Below, in pieces: positions 24,620 to 38,000 of a stretch of DNA of 64,000 nucleotides. Made by a program: the position numbers and the translations under genes. The notes under the pieces were generated by a model. The model had not been told where the DNA came from, made no database searches, and saw only the letters and a program-made list of their open reading frames with translations. Each line of letters starts with the position of its first letter. The stretch's first letter is position 1. Source of the DNA: Nyssa sinensis (lineage: Eukaryota; Streptophyta; Magnoliopsida; Cornales; Nyssaceae); NCBI GenBank assembly GCA_008638375.1, contig CM018038.1, positions 15,150,515 to 15,214,514 on the forward strand, given 5' to 3'.

Positions 24620-27600
24620 GTCATGACCCGAGACCTACCCTATGCGAATCTCGAACCGCGAATCTTGAACCGCGAACTGGATCTCTCAACTTGCTACATA
24701 ATCAGTGCTACTAACATGCAACAACTATCATAATATAAACAGTGGAAAACTTTAAAATAAAAGCTGCATGTAATATATATCTGGTTCTCAAAATACAGAC
24801 TGTAAAATTCCTTAACTACTGTACATCCCCAAGACGTGGATGACATGGGAGGCTACAAGACTGTACTACATATTACACTTACAACTTCAAAAAGTAATGC
24901 CCATCTCTATCTAGCAGTCTCTATCGTCTGTTCTCAATATATGTGCCTGAAAATGTAAGTAGTATCTATATGAGCTATGAAAACTCAGTAAGTAAGTATC
25001 ATTTACTCTGCTGTGTTTACAAGTCAATATAGAAGACATAATCCATAAGAGAACTAGGATATATGCAAAAGTGATAGCCAGTCAGGAAGTATAGAACTCA
25101 TCAAATGAATATCAAATGGTAGGAAGCTCAAATGATAAAGTAATGAAGATCTGATCTGCTAACAAGTATTATACTGCTACAGTCATGAGTTGTCTCAAGT
25201 ATAATCATATGTACTCAATAAAAAAACTGTTAAATCTCATGATCATTTATAATGGTATAACATGATCAAGTTATGAAAATCAATAATGACAGTGATATCA
25301 ACAAAAGTGGATGCACTCTAACTGGGGCCTGGAATTCCCCTTAAGCTCGTACTCAGTTCCAAACCAGGATACCTGAATATTACTGAGCTCTGTATACAAT
25401 GTGACTCTACGTCCCATGCCTCACATAGCAACGTAGTTGGTGTTCCTATGGAACTTTGACCCGAGGGTCGTAGTAAGCATCAGATGAAGTTTGTGACTGA
25501 ACACAAATCCAGTGCTAATAATATATTAGGATCATGCTATCTTCCACGAAGAGTATAGTGGAATCGTAATTGGTCCTCGGTAACGTAACACAACTATAGC
25601 TTTCAAGGGCTAAGGTTATGAGACTGCTTTGAACATAACTGGCTGACCCTTTCGGCCCTAGATACAAGTGTACAAAAAGGAATCTATGCACAAGTGTATA
25701 AAATCATGATCGAGATATATGGCAAACAATAAACACTTTCCACAAGATAGAACAATATCGAAATGTGGATTCAATAACTTTATGGCATGTATGGAATAAA
25801 ATAGATAATATCTGAAAAAACGTTGACATGGCTAGAAGTATCACATGTAGAGATCGGATATCACTTACCTCTTACTGTATCTCACTAGAAGGTCAAACCA
25901 CATTCTCCTTTCCTCTTGGCGTTCCTATGATTTAGAAAACGCATCTCAGTCTATAGTTACATGAACTATGTTATTCATCAAATTTTATGTCTCTTTACTA
26001 TAAGTTTCTCTTTTACTAGAATAGACTCTACTATTGAATCCAGAATGTCGAACAAAGTTGGTTTAGGCTTTCGCGGACTTCAATTCGGACATTTGTATTA
26101 AAAAGGGCAAAATGGTCATTTTGTACTTTTACTTGTTCTTACTTCTCGAGACCTCTTTTCATAAATCAGACTCCACCATTGAGTCTGGAATGCCCGAAAT
26201 AATAAAAATTTACTATTCGTTTGCATTAATCGGAGTCTGTTTGACTCTTTTTTGACTTAGTATCATTTTAGTAAATTTTTCTTATTTTTAATTATTAATT
26301 TAAATAATATTTTATTCATTTGGGGTCAAATCATAATTAACCATAAGTTCTGGGTCAATTTTTAATTTTTAAGACTTTTAGGTCAATTCTGAATTTCAGA
26401 AAGTCCTATTCCAAATTGGAATAGGCAAACAGTGGATTAAGTCTAATTTCGGGGACAGGCTATCCCTATCCTAATTCCAATCCAATTTTAATTTATTAAC
26501 CCTACCACCAAACATCCCGAATTCAGTTTTAATTTAAAACAACCCTACCCAAAACAACGTAGCTTCGATATAATATAGCATAACACGGTGCCATTTGGGG
26601 GAAACTGTTCATCGTCTTCCCCGATGAACCTCCGTCACCTTCTCCAGCAACGGTCGGTTTTTTCGACCTGTTTTCTCCCCTAAACTCAATGTGGTCCTCC
26701 TATAAATTTTATGAGGATCACATTTTCGACCCTAGTTTTCCATTTCGGCCATCCAAACTCCTCGAATATGAAGAAACAATAGCTCTGATGACACTCTAGT
26801 GAGGAAACTCAATTTTTCGGTGAGTCAAATTCGTGATGATTTCTTCACTGTTTTGACTCTAATTTTCTCCCTAATTATTTATGCACCTAAGAGGAACAAT
26901 TCCTCATCACAAAAACCAAGCGTCATGCATTAAAACCCAAAAATTGAAACTATCATCAAGACCTGCAACTAAGGTTTCCTCCTTCATTTCTAAACCAAAT
27001 GAACTGCGGTTTCTTCCTAATTTTACCATTTTTCATGCTTGTTTAGACCCTCTACTTTAAACTTAACTAATCATGCTTAAAAATCAAAAACAGAATTGAA
27101 ATGGTCACTCACCCGTATGAGCTTTTGGCTCGCAGTTTCCCTTTTTTTTTTTTTTTTTCTCCTTCTTCTTGACTTCTGAACCCTTCTGAATGATCAATTC
27201 ACTCTCAAATTCTCTCCTTTTTGATTTCTGTTTTTTTTCTAAACTCTCTAAAGTATATATAGGCAATTGCACCGCCCTTCACTCTCTCTCTCTCTCGCTC
27301 TCGGTTTCTACCTCTTTCCTCTCCCTCTTTCTGATCCTTTCTCCTTTTTCTTCTTTGTCTTGCAGCATTTAAAGCTGCAAGATATTTTATGTATTATATG
27401 TATATTATATATATAATATCACATACTAACACACTTCTCACACACTCACCTACCGACACTAGGGTTTGTCACTTGGCCACTTGCATGCTTTGCATGCAAC
27501 ACACACTTGTATGTATATTTCCTTGTATATAAATATATATATATACACATTACTATACATATATATATATTGTCAATATATATGTATATATATGTATACC

Positions 27601-27858
27601 CTTTTATATATGAAATATATTGTGCATGTTTATTGAGGCATGTACGGGTATACGTGCACGACTCTCCGTACTGTCGGGTCCCTCGTACAATTATGTATGG
27701 ATGTGATTGTAACTTTACTCATGTATTTGAACTCATCGCAGGCTTACAAAACTATACATCATTCATTTAGAATTCATAGTCGGGTTACAATTCGGTATTA
27801 CACTACTCGACCCGGTCTACCTCGATTTGAGTGTCACATTCTGGGTCAAGGTATTACA
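24620..27858 (-). mobile_element. Solo LTR, 3.2 kb, same family as 32453-35763
   Basis: On the minus strand it begins TGTAATACC and ends CATGACA, with TG...CA ends. The flanks GTGTT (24615-24619) and GTCTT (27859-27863) are a 5-bp target duplication with one mismatch. Its interior around 25970-26200 is the reverse complement of 34340-34600 of the other copy; the stretches around CAAAGTTGGTTTAGGCTTTC and AAAGGGCAAAATGGTCATTT correspond. No gag-pol sequence lies inside, so it is a long LTR left by LTR-LTR recombination or a non-coding LTR derivative. Confidence 0.7.
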
Positions 27859-30484
27859 GTCTTCAACAGTGGTGGTTGTTGGTTGTGGTGGTATTCAAAG
27901 TGGGTTTTTCAAAGACAGAAAAAGAGGGTGAGATAGAAGGTAGAGGAGAGTGGTGAGAGAGGTGGCAGCTGAAGGGTGGTCCACGATGGCCAATTGGTGG
28001 TGTGGTGAGTGGCGATGGTTTCCACTTAAACGAGTGAAAGCAGGAGGTGATATGAAATTTAGATTAGGTGTACAGTAACCACTAAACATAAAAAGAATAA
28101 AAAAAATGTCAATAAGAAAATAATAATAAAGCCATGTGATTATTGAAGACTTCTCACAAAAAAAAAACCTTTTAATGAGATGTCTTTTAACTTAAATAAA
28201 ATTTTTAATGTACATTAAAATAATAAAGTATCTTTTTGAAGGAGTTATGATTAATTAACTCATATTTTTATGGTGTGATGCATGTCTAATCCATGAACTT
28301 ATATTTATTTTAATAAAACATTGAACAAACTGTCTAATTTTCAGTGGTGGTGGAAAAAGGAAGACGTTTTTTTTTTTTTTATTAGTCTTAAACCACTCTA
28401 CCCAATGCTCTTCCTCTAATGTCATCTAATATAATACTGTATAGCCTTCTAAGAAATATTTACAACCAAACTAATTTACATTTCTCATGGTAAGTTTTTT
28501 TTGCCACGAATCTGCAGTTAAATTAGCCTTCCGATATACATGTTGTATAGTAACCTTCAATCTTTTATCCTTAATGATATTAACATAATCTTTCAAAATG
28601 GCATAGATTTTTCAAAGACATCTCTGCTTATCTAATAACATACTAATATCAATAACTATTTTCTTACCATCCCAAATATCAATTTTGAAATCACTTTCAA
28701 TAACTATTTTCTTACCATCCCAAATATCAATTCTTAGCAAACCTTTCTGAAAAGCAAAAACTTCTAACTGAGGAATTAAAAACTTTCCATCATACCACCC
28801 AAATAAAGCCCAACATATACTTCCTCCCTCGTCTCTTGCAATGACCCCAACTCCACCTGAATAACTATTTTTCTTTTCAGAACCATCAAAATTCATCTTA
28901 CTTTTTTCTCATAGGAGGAATCCACCTTATAAACCTCATTACCTTATTTTTATTTTTAACAACAGGTTGAGAATACAAATAATTATCTATCATATAATAG
29001 TCCATCAACATATTAGTTACTCTTTCTATGATTTTATATTGATTAAATTTATTATTTCTAAATAGTCTATCATTCCACTGACATCTAATTTGTCATAAAA
29101 TATTAGTCACTTTTTCACCATTTCCTTTACCATATATCCCTTTAGAGATTAGAAAGACGTTGATGATAGAACACTTTCTGATTATTTGATTCTTGACACG
29201 CATTATCAACATGGCACAAAGAAAAAGAAACTATATCCTCTATTCTAGATCCAATTTCATGGTATCTATTGAGAGAGTCTTTGAAGAGTGAGGATATGGA
29301 GCTTAGAAGCTTGGCTGCAAATCAACAAAGCTTTTAGTTAACAACACAATAAAAGAGGCTTATTCCCACAAGGGCAATGGCACATTCAATATTCTAATGG
29401 TTAGTTTGGACAAGTGAAGAAAAAGGAGAGAAAGAACATCAATTATGAAAGGAAAGAAAGAATAATTCTACTTTCATGTTTGGATAACTAGTGAACGGAA
29501 AAGAGAGATAGTATAATTCTCCCGTCTTACTTGAAAAAATATAAAAGATAAAGAAAATGAATGAAATATTATATTATATGAATAAAAAAGATTAAATAGG
29601 AATTTAGTTTTCTTAAAGAATAGAAACAAAATAAGTAATCACTAACTTGTTAGCCATTTTCTTCCATCTCTTTCCACTTTAAAAGAAAAGTACAACGAAT
29701 TTTAAGCCCCTTTCTTATCCTATCATTCATTTCTCATTTTTAAACCAAACATAAAATAAATTCTACTCTCATCTACCTCTCTTTCCTTTCAACCCCTCCT
29801 ATCCAAAGGCATAGTAATAAGACATCGCTGCAAGAAAGAAAGACTACAATTCAAAGCTCTATACAGTCAACCCTCTTATAATTAATATACATGGGAGATT
29901 AAAAATTTATTAATTCTTAGAATTATTAATTATAAAATTTTCTCATACTTTCATTAACAAATTTTATTTTCTTACATATATATAACTTTCAATACAAAAA
30001 GAATACCTTAAACGTAACTTTTCAATAACATTTCGACAATTTACAAAAAATCCAAATAATATTCAACTTAAGGTATAAAAAAATTCATAATATCATTTTG
30101 AACTAAAGAATATTGTGTTCCTTGTACTTGCTCATGTCGTAATTTTTCTTGAAACTTTCTCAAGTGAACAAGAAAGTCATAATTAGTAGAAAGAATTTTG
30201 ATCCTATGTACTCAAGCCTATAAGAAAGAATTTGTAACTCTTTTCTTTCATCTTATTCCATTAGTAGAAATAATATATTTCACTTACATTATTAGAATTA
30301 ATAAATATAATTATTAAAATATGTCATAAATAAAATATATAAGTAATTTTTTTCTTCTAATAATTAATATTATAAAGAATTTTTTATAAATATATTAATT
30401 ATTAAATAACAAAATTATTAATTATAAATCATAAAACTAAGTTGGTCGATACTTGAGACGGTTGTATATCCTCTTTAGGCTAAC
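27859..30484. other. Repeat-rich spacer between solo LTR and chromovirus
   Basis: It contains a GT-rich stretch (27859-28030), a minus-strand LINE fragment (28612-29135), a purine-rich tract (29400-29600) and a highly AT-rich block (29865-30440). The AT-rich block has many ATTAATTATAAAATT-like motifs that resemble a DNA-transposon relic (CAGTCAACCCTCTTATAATT near its left edge). No host gene. Confidence 0.6.
28612..29135 (-). mobile_element. LINE fragment: linker and start of RNase H-like domain
   Basis: Read on the minus strand, a WNDRLFRNNKF-like piece with stops is followed by the frame MNFDGSEKKNSYSGGVGVIA (28896-28612), the start of the RNase H domain of plant L1 LINEs. The same arrangement occurs on + at 42280-43145, so both belong to one family. 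A 27-bp tandem duplication within it repeats IDIWDGKKIVI (28643-28731). Confidence 0.6.
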
Positions 30485-31638
30485 TGTTAGCCCCTTGAGG
30501 GCTTGACAAGGCCAAGGCATGGTGAGTCTCATCCAATGCTAAGGTCAAGGTGGGGGTGGCATGTCATGGGCGCCCTTACTTATGATTGGGCTGTCTTGAT
30601 GGATACTTTAGACTTGGTGCAGCTTGCGTGCATGCTTTGGGCAGTAAAGGCCAAGGCAGTGCACTTCGACAACACCTGACGCGCACAGATAGCTTTTGGC
30701 AAGATGTACGCGCATAGGGAGTGCAGCTCGGCTCTGCAAGTAGTTGTGTTTACTCCTGTCAGCTGGGTGAATTGTCTTAAGACATATATAGGGGGGAGTA
30801 CCTCCTTGAGGCACCCATAGGCGAGTAAGCCACGCGGCCAAAGATCTTGGCACTTTCGGGGAAGGTATGTTGCTGTTGTAAGTTCAGTTTGACATGGTGG
30901 TCCGACCTCCATCACCAACGATGGCAGCATATGGTGGCAACGTCTGACAACACAAGACCAACCCATGAGTAGTCATGGTTTGGCAATGAGGGCCGACAAT
31001 GAAGCATTGGTGGGATCATGTGGTTCGTTGATTGAAGGCTGAGTGCTCATAGCATTGTCCTTGAGTGAAGGCTTGGTGTGGCTTTAGTTGAGACAGAGCA
31101 GGTGAAGGCAGTTGTTGGTCTGGCACAAGACAAGGCTGTCTAAGGGTAACTACCATGTTATGTTGGCGCATTGATCCTATGGCTAGCAATGTATGCAGCA
31201 GTGAGATGAACTGCTTGCTTATATGTGGCACAAATCAGTGGCTTCAGACAGCCCTAGCAGTTGGGGGTGTCAACTGTAAGTAACAGGTGGCTGTCTGTGA
31301 TAGAACCCTAGTAGTTGGGGTGTAACGGCAACCCATGTGAGTGTCACAGACACACACATGAGCGGTTATATATTTTGTTTATATATACACTATGTAGTAG
31401 AAGGGTGTAGGCAAAAAAGTAAGTGTGAGTGCTTCTTGTCATGTAACCCTAAAGGCTGTATTCTTATACTATTGAGAGAAGTAAAGGTTGGGAAGATTTT
31501 CGTGTAAACTGTGTGTCATTTGTGTTGCTGTCTTCTTTAAGCCTCTTAGGTGTGTGTGTGTGTGTGTGTTATTGGCTGACTAAGACAGTGTCTTAGTGCC
31601 ATCACAAGGCAAAAAAATTCAGGTTCAAGTGTAAGCCA
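30485..31638 (+). repeat. 5' LTR of the chromovirus
   Basis: It starts TGTTAGCCCCTTGAGGGC and matches 39524-40675 along its length. It contains a TATA-like TTATATATT (31377) and TATATATACAC (31381) in its last third. The end is placed at the CA of GTAAGCCA by alignment to the 3' LTR. Short ORFs inside it, on either strand, are not genes. Confidence 0.85.
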
Positions 31639-31645
31639 TGCAGCC

Positions 31646-32452
31646 ATGGCTGGTGGTACTGTGAACGAGGCCTTGAAAGATCGAGTGTCTCGCTTGGAGA
31701 ATTTCATTGGTGTCCCTGAAGGTGATGGTGTTGTTGCATTATCTGTTCAAATAGAGCAACACACACCATTGAATTGGTGGACTTGAGGAAGATCCTTGAT
31801 GATTTCATGGTAGAAACGAGTGCCAGAATCACCAATATCATGGAAGATGTGGTGTCCCTGATAGACGTCGTGAAGATCAACCTCAAGTGCTTGAAGGATG
31901 ATGTAGCCTTTGTCAAAAAGTCTGTCCATGCCCACTTCGGTGCCATCGGAGAGGTGTTCTCCAAGATCAAAGTCCCTAAACCGAAACCTTTTTCTAGTGC
32001 TAGAAATTCAAAGGAATTGGAGAATTTCCTTTGGGACATGAAGCAATACTTCAAGGTTGCCTGTGTCCCAGTGCAGAGAAGGTAACCATAACTAGTATGT
32101 ATCTTGCAGGTGATGCCAAACTCTAGTGGCAAACCCGAGTGCAGGATGATCTGTATGTTGGACGCCCTCAAATCGAGATGTGGGAGATCCTGAAGAAGGA
32201 ATTGAAGGATCAGTTCCTCCCTTGCATCACTGCATGGGTTGTTCGAGACAATTTGAAAAAGTTAAAGCATACCTGTACGGTGAGGGATTATGTGAAAGAA
32301 TTCACTTCCCTGATGCTTGACATCCAGAACATGTCAAAAGAGGACAAACTGTTCAATTTCATGCCTGGTCTTCAAGTATGGGCGCAGGCCGAATTACGAA
32401 GGCAAGGATTAAGATATCTTCCTTCTGTAATCACTGCAACAGAGGGGCTGGT
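31646..32452 (+). pseudogene. Chromovirus gag (N-terminal part), frameshifted
   Basis: An ATG only 8 bases after the LTR opens MAGGTVNEALKDRVSRLE. The frame stops at about 31783 and continues in a second frame (31774-32085: coiled-coil-like region, then ELENFLWDMKQYFKVA) and a third (32139-32452: retrotransposon gag core, with WEILKKELKDQFLP and YVKEFTSLMLDI). Two frame changes and the nested LTR at 32453 separate it from the zinc-knuckle part at 35769. Confidence 0.8.
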
Positions 32453-35400
32453 TGTAATGACTTGAATTTTTTTTTTTTTTTTGTTTTGGTAGATAAATAT
32501 TTTTTTTTATCATTATTATCATTTATTATTATTATTATTATTAGTTGTGTATGTAATATGGATGAATAATGAATGGTATATGTATGCATGTATATGTATT
32601 GTATGTGGTGTGTATGTATAGATATGTACAAGTATATTTAAATATATATTATGTCTATATATATATATATTTATATATACATAGGTTTATGTGTGCTGTT
32701 GTGTACAGAGTGTGTGTGTGGGCTGATGTGAATAGCTGTGAGTGTAGGTGTGCAGTGTGTGTGTGGCTTGTGTGATGTGAGAATATATATATATATATAT
32801 ATATACATACATACATAGAAAACCATGCACACAAGTAATGCATTCTGAAAGGGGCCGAAAGAAGAAGAAACTAGAATAGTGGGAAGTCAGGAAAATAGAG
32901 AGAGAAAGTAGAGAGAGAAATAAGAGAGAGAGGGGCAGTCGTACTTGCTATGTATAGGTGTATGTGTGTGTTGTTAGGAAGAGAAACAGAAGTAAGGAGA
33001 GCAAGTAGAGACTGAAAAGGGGAGGGATATCTTGAAAATCTAGAAGCTTGAAACCGGAAGTTGGGACCGAAGAAGAAGGGAGAGATTGCACCCGAAAAAC
33101 TCAGAAAACAGGTGAGACCACTACCTTCTGTTTCTTTCTTTTAAAAAGCATGACCGTTAGGTTTAATTTTAGGGACTTACAGAGCATGCAATGTGGGTTA
33201 TTATGCAAAAAGAATCGGCTTAAGTAGTTCAAAAACAAGAGAGAAAGAGCAAGTTGCAGGCTTATGCCTGTTTCGTTTTTTTTTTTTTGTTTTTTTTTTT
33301 TTGTTTTTATGTGCATGGAACTTAACTTAAATGGCCTAGATCTAGTCCTAGGAGATGCAGAAAACAAGTAGGTGTAATTCGGACTTGAAACGGTGAAGAA
33401 AGGCCATGGAACAGGGTCGGCTGGAATTTGGGGTGCTTGGCCGGAAACTGATCTGGGTGTTGAGAGAATCAGTTGGGTTGGGGGCTGAAATACATTCTAA
33501 ATAATAGCTTAAGGTCCTAGGGTTCATTTGATAGAAAAATGGGGAAGTTTGGACGTCGAAAAGGGGAGAAACAGTGGGGATAGCGCGGTTTTCCGGTGAT
33601 CGGCGATAGCCAGGTGACCGGAACACCGAAGAGGGCGCAGGGGCATTGGGCTGTTTCCTTGGGCCTGTTTTGATTCTTGGATGGCCTATTTAATTAAAGG
33701 GGTTTGGGTCAATTTAATTTTAAAGAGACTTGGGCTTTGATTTGAGAATTGGGCCATTTGGTTTGGGAAGGCCTTGGGCCTGTTTGATTTTTTTTTTAGT
33801 TTTTAGTTGGACCTGATTTAAATTTTCGAGTTGGACCTATTGGATTTAGTTTAGGCCTGTTTTGGATTTTGTTTTGGGTTTTAAAACCTTGGGCTAGTTT
33901 AATTTAAGTTGGGCCATTTTAATTTTAAGAAATTTTGGGCTTCTAGTTTTTAAACTAATTTGAGCCTGTTTTATTAAATCAGTCCATGGACAGGTTTAAT
34001 TTGAAGGGTCATTAGGCTTCTTCTTTTAAATTGGCCCAACCACTTAGAAAGGAACTTTCGGAAATTCAACTTTGACCCCGAAGTTTTGAGTAATTATAAT
34101 CTGACCCACCTGAATAAAATATTAATTTAATTAATTAAAATATCATGAAATGCTCGGAATCCAAATTAAGTGAGCCATTAGTGTTTTCTTCATTTCTCGG
34201 ACCTTCTGAACCCAACGGTGAGATCCGTTTCACGAGACGAGGTCCCGAAAACTAGAAGACTCGTAAGAACATTAAAAATCACCAAAATACCCCTATTCAA
34301 AGATTGGTCAAACGAACTTCGATTTAAGTAAATCAATAGTGAAACTTTATTATTTCGAGCATTCCGGACTCAACCATGGAGTCTGATTTATGAGAAGATG
34401 CCTTGAGAATTAGAAAACCGTTAAGTACAAAATGACTATTTTGCCCTTTTAAGTACAAATGTCCAAATTGGATTCGGCGGAAGCCTAAACCGACTTTGTT
34501 CGGCGTTCCGGACTCAATGGTAGAGTCTATTTTAACAAAATGAAAACTTATAAAATAAAGACATAAAATTTGATAAATAGCATAATGTAAATAACAGTAG
34601 ACTGAGTTGTATTTTATGATTTTAGGGACATTGACTGGACAGGAGGAGACGGTCTGATCTCCGACATCCTTATTACTTAGTTCAGCTACACTTCGGACGC
34701 GATTTCATAGGGTTGAGACTAACCCACCAGGTATGATATTTTGCTAAGTAAGAAATAGGATTAAGTTTAAGAGTAATTGACATGATTGACTTAATGATTC
34801 ACATAATTGTTTGATTGCTTATATGCTTATGTGCCTCTTGTTATCTTTCTGAAGGTTTAGTTAAGTGATATATGTGGGACATGACTATATGTATATTCTA
34901 TGTGTTGGTGCAATGTGTGACTTATGCTTTTAGAGAATTAGCAAGATAGGGAATGTGTAAACTAAGCATACGATTAAATTGATTGTTCATGATACACAGA
35001 CTTGTGGAAAGAGTTATGATTTAATGTCATTGTTGCTTCAAGTAGAATATGTATTACTTAAGCATGCTTCATTTGTTGATGAGCTGTTTTGTTGAGATTA
35101 CATCATTGCATGGTTGAATTAGGGCATATTGGCATAGTGTGATTCCTTGAAAGCATGGTGTGAGTTGAGCATTTGGTGTTATGCATTATGAGGGTGTAGA
35201 TCCTGTGGTGAAAAACCCAAAATTGGCCATGGCACTCACGCCAGCGGGGACGGACCGCAAAGTGAAATATAGTACTCAGGCTATCGAGGAAGGACCGTAA
35301 GATGAGACATGGGTGTGGCATAGAGTTTGCATGGGTGCGTCATGCATATTGATCATGTACTGCATTGATGACATCGGATAACATGTATAGATAAATGTAC

Positions 35401-35763
35401 ACTTGCACATGCCACGCCTTAATTTTGTTTCTTGCATTAGCATTATATTATACCAGCAGTTGAGTAGACCCATTCGTGGGACATATATTACAGATGAGGA
35501 TGCCCCTGCTACATGAGACACAGTGATGCTTTGATAGGGGAAAGTGCTTAGAGTGTTTTTGGTCCTTAGGGCTTATTTTGAAATGTAAGGGCTTAAGCCC
35601 AAATGGCATGTGAACGATATATTTTTGGGATGTATTTTACGCTTTTATGTGTATCGATGAAAATGAATGCATTTTTAATTAAACCCGTTAGATTGTCCTT
35701 TATTTTATTTTCCTTTGGCTTCGTTATTCGCGCCTCGGGTTCGCGGGAATTTGAGGCGTGACA
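32453..35763 (+). mobile_element. Solo LTR nested in the chromovirus gag
   Basis: It starts TGTAATGACTTGAA and ends GAGGCGTGACA, flanked by a perfect 5-bp target duplication CTGGT (32448-32452 and 35764-35768). Gag coding sequence resumes directly after it. At 3311 bp with no gag-pol domain it fits a long LTR of a Ty3/gypsy family left by recombination. It is homologous to 24620-27858 in the opposite orientation. Its first 500 bases contain TG- and AT-rich simple repeats. Hence its short ORFs are not genes. Confidence 0.8.
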
Positions 35764-35768
35764 CTGGT

Positions 35769-36112
35769 TGACTTTAAGGTTGTTGGATCCACATGCTCAA
35801 CTGAAAAGAAGAAGAACAATGGTGGGAAGAAGGTCAAAGATGGACAATCCAAAGATGCTAAGAAGTAGTACGATGGAAAAAAAGAAGAAAAGAAGCAACA
35901 GTGACACTTCCAAATCCAAAGAAGAAACAAGCCAAAGCAAGGGTAAAACCATGAATGGTTGTTTCCTTTACAATGGCCCTCATCGTTTAAGAGACTGCCC
36001 TAAACGTGAGAAGCTGAGTGCCTTGGTGCTTGATAACAAGGACTCAGACAACGACTTTGACATTCCAACCAGAGTCAATCCACTCCAGTTGCTGAATGTT
36101 ATCACGGTGTAG
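35769..36112 (+). pseudogene. Chromovirus gag C-terminus with altered zinc knuckle
   Basis: After the nested LTR, a Lys/Ser-rich segment leads to CFLYNGPHRLRDCPK, a CCHC knuckle in which the second cysteine is replaced by Tyr. The frame ends with a stop at 36110-36112. Confidence 0.75.
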
Positions 36113-36700
36113 AAACGGCAGACTCAACATGGTTTGATGGATGTGCAGGTGAAAGTGAATGGCAAAGATGTTCGAGCAATGGTGGGTATTGGAGCCATTC
36201 ACAACTTTGTGGCTTAGCGAGAAGTGGCTACTTTTGGCCTAAAACTGGATCAGAACACAAGCAAGTTGAAAGCAGTCAACTCGGAGGCCAAACCTGTCCA
36301 AGGTATAGCACAAGCAACCCCCAACATTGGTGCTTAGGAGGGACTGTGCAATTTGATGGCAGTATCCTTGGACGACTTTGATATGATCCTTAGCAACGAG
36401 TTCTTCGTGAAGGCCAAAGTGATGGTCATGCCCCATCTTGGAGGCATGATGATCACCGATGAGAAAGCCACATGCTTTGTCCTTGTTGTTTATAGTGATC
36501 AAAGTAAGAAAGAAAGGAAAAAGAAGATATGGATGCTCTCTGCAATGCAGTTAAAAACTAGACTGTAGAAAGGTAAAGAGACTTGACTTACCTTGCAGCC
36601 CTGGTGGAGATCAAGCTCGATGTCACTGCGGAAGTTCCTGATGAAGTTGCTGACTTGGTGAAAGAGTTTGCAGATGTCATGCCTCTAGAACTTCCCAAGT
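36113..36700 (+). pseudogene. Chromovirus aspartic protease region, broken
   Basis: The frame can be followed through MVGIGAIHNFVA (about 36180-36214), where the DTG-type active site is replaced by GIG. Stops occur at 36215 and 36335. The downstream part (LDDFDMILSNEFF, 36370-36410) matches the usual segment between protease and reverse transcriptase. Confidence 0.7.
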
Positions 36701-38000
36701 CCTTTCCACCCTAACGAGCAATTGATCATAAGATCGAGTTAGAACCTAGTGCAAAGCCTCCTACACAGGCCCCTTACAGAATGACACCTCCCTAATTGGC
36801 AGAATTAAGGAAGCAGTTGAAGGAACTCGTTAATGCAGGGTTTATTCAGCCTTCAAAAGCCCCTTTTGGAGCCCCAGTATTGTTTTAGCGGAAGCAAGAT
36901 AGATCAATGAGGATGTGCATTGACTATCGGGCCCTGAACAAAGTTACTATTAAGAACAAGTATCCAGTCCCAAATGTTCATGACCTCTTTGACAGACTGA
37001 GCAAAGCTTCATACTTCACGAAACTGGACATGTGCTCGGGCTATTGACAAGTGCAGATTGCTGAAGAAGATGAGGCCAAGACTTCCTGCGTCACTCGCTA
37101 TAGATCGTATAAGTTCTTGGTGATGCCCTTTGGCCTCACTAATGCACCTGCTACATTCTGTAATTTAATGAATGATGTTATTTACAAGTATATTGATAAG
37201 TTTGTTGTAGTGTATCTCAATGACATTGTAGTCTATAGTGAACTATTAGAGATCACTTAACTCACTTAAGTTTGGTTTTCAGTAGTCTGTGAGAAAACCA
37301 ACTCTATGTAAAGAAAGAGAAGTGCGAGTTCTGCCAACAAGAAGTGATGTTTCTTGGCCATTGGGTCAGTAATGGCAGAGTCCGGATGGACGAATGGAAA
37401 GTGAAGGCCATTCTTGATTGGCTTGCACCAACAAAAGTGTTAGAATTAAGATCTTTTCTTAGACTTGCTAATTACTATCGCATGTTTATCAAGGGTTACT
37501 CTAAAAAGGTAGCCCCATTGACTGACTTGCTGAAGAAGAACAACTGGTGGGACTGGACTAAAGAATGCCAAACAACCCTTGAGAAGCTGAAGCATGCAAT
37601 GGCTTCAGAGCCAGTGCTGTGCCTACCAGACTTTGAGTTGCCCTTTGAAGTCCACACAGATGCCTCTAACAGAGCCTTGGGCTGGGTTCTGGCCTAAGAA
37701 AAACATCATGTTGCCTTCGAGAGTCGGAAGCTGAAGAATGTTGAACAGAGGTATTTTGCCCACGAGAAGGAAATGACTGCAGTTGTGCACTGTTTGGATA
37801 CATGGAAGCATTATCTGATGGGGACTTGATTTACAGTAGTGACAGACCATGTGGCCAACACCTACTTCAAAACCTAGAAGAAGCTGACTCCCAAACAGGA
37901 TCGTTGGCAGGAAGTCTTGGCAGAATTTGATTTTGTATGGGTTCATAGACCTGGCAGTCAAAATCAGGTTGCTGATGCTTTGAGTAGAAAGATTGTGTAG
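36701..38000 (+). pseudogene. Chromovirus reverse transcriptase and RNase H, broken
   Basis: Recognisable motifs in order are [11 protein letters not shown] (about 36908), FLVMPFGLTNAPATF (37114-37158), the catalytic box as YLNDIVVYS (37213-37239), [11 protein letters not shown] (37350) and the RNase H start [12 protein letters not shown] (37648-37683). The box has Asn in place of the first catalytic Asp. In-frame stops lie at 36712, 36793, 36886, 37045, 37695 and 37875. There is a frame change around 37260-37340. Confidence 0.85.

Noticed and set aside
30580..30966. Minus-strand frame of 128 codons, recurring in part at 39869-40090
   Set aside because: It lies in both LTRs of the chromovirus; a shadow of repeat sequence.
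31704..32171. Minus-strand open frame of 155 codons
   Set aside because: Antisense to the chromovirus gag.
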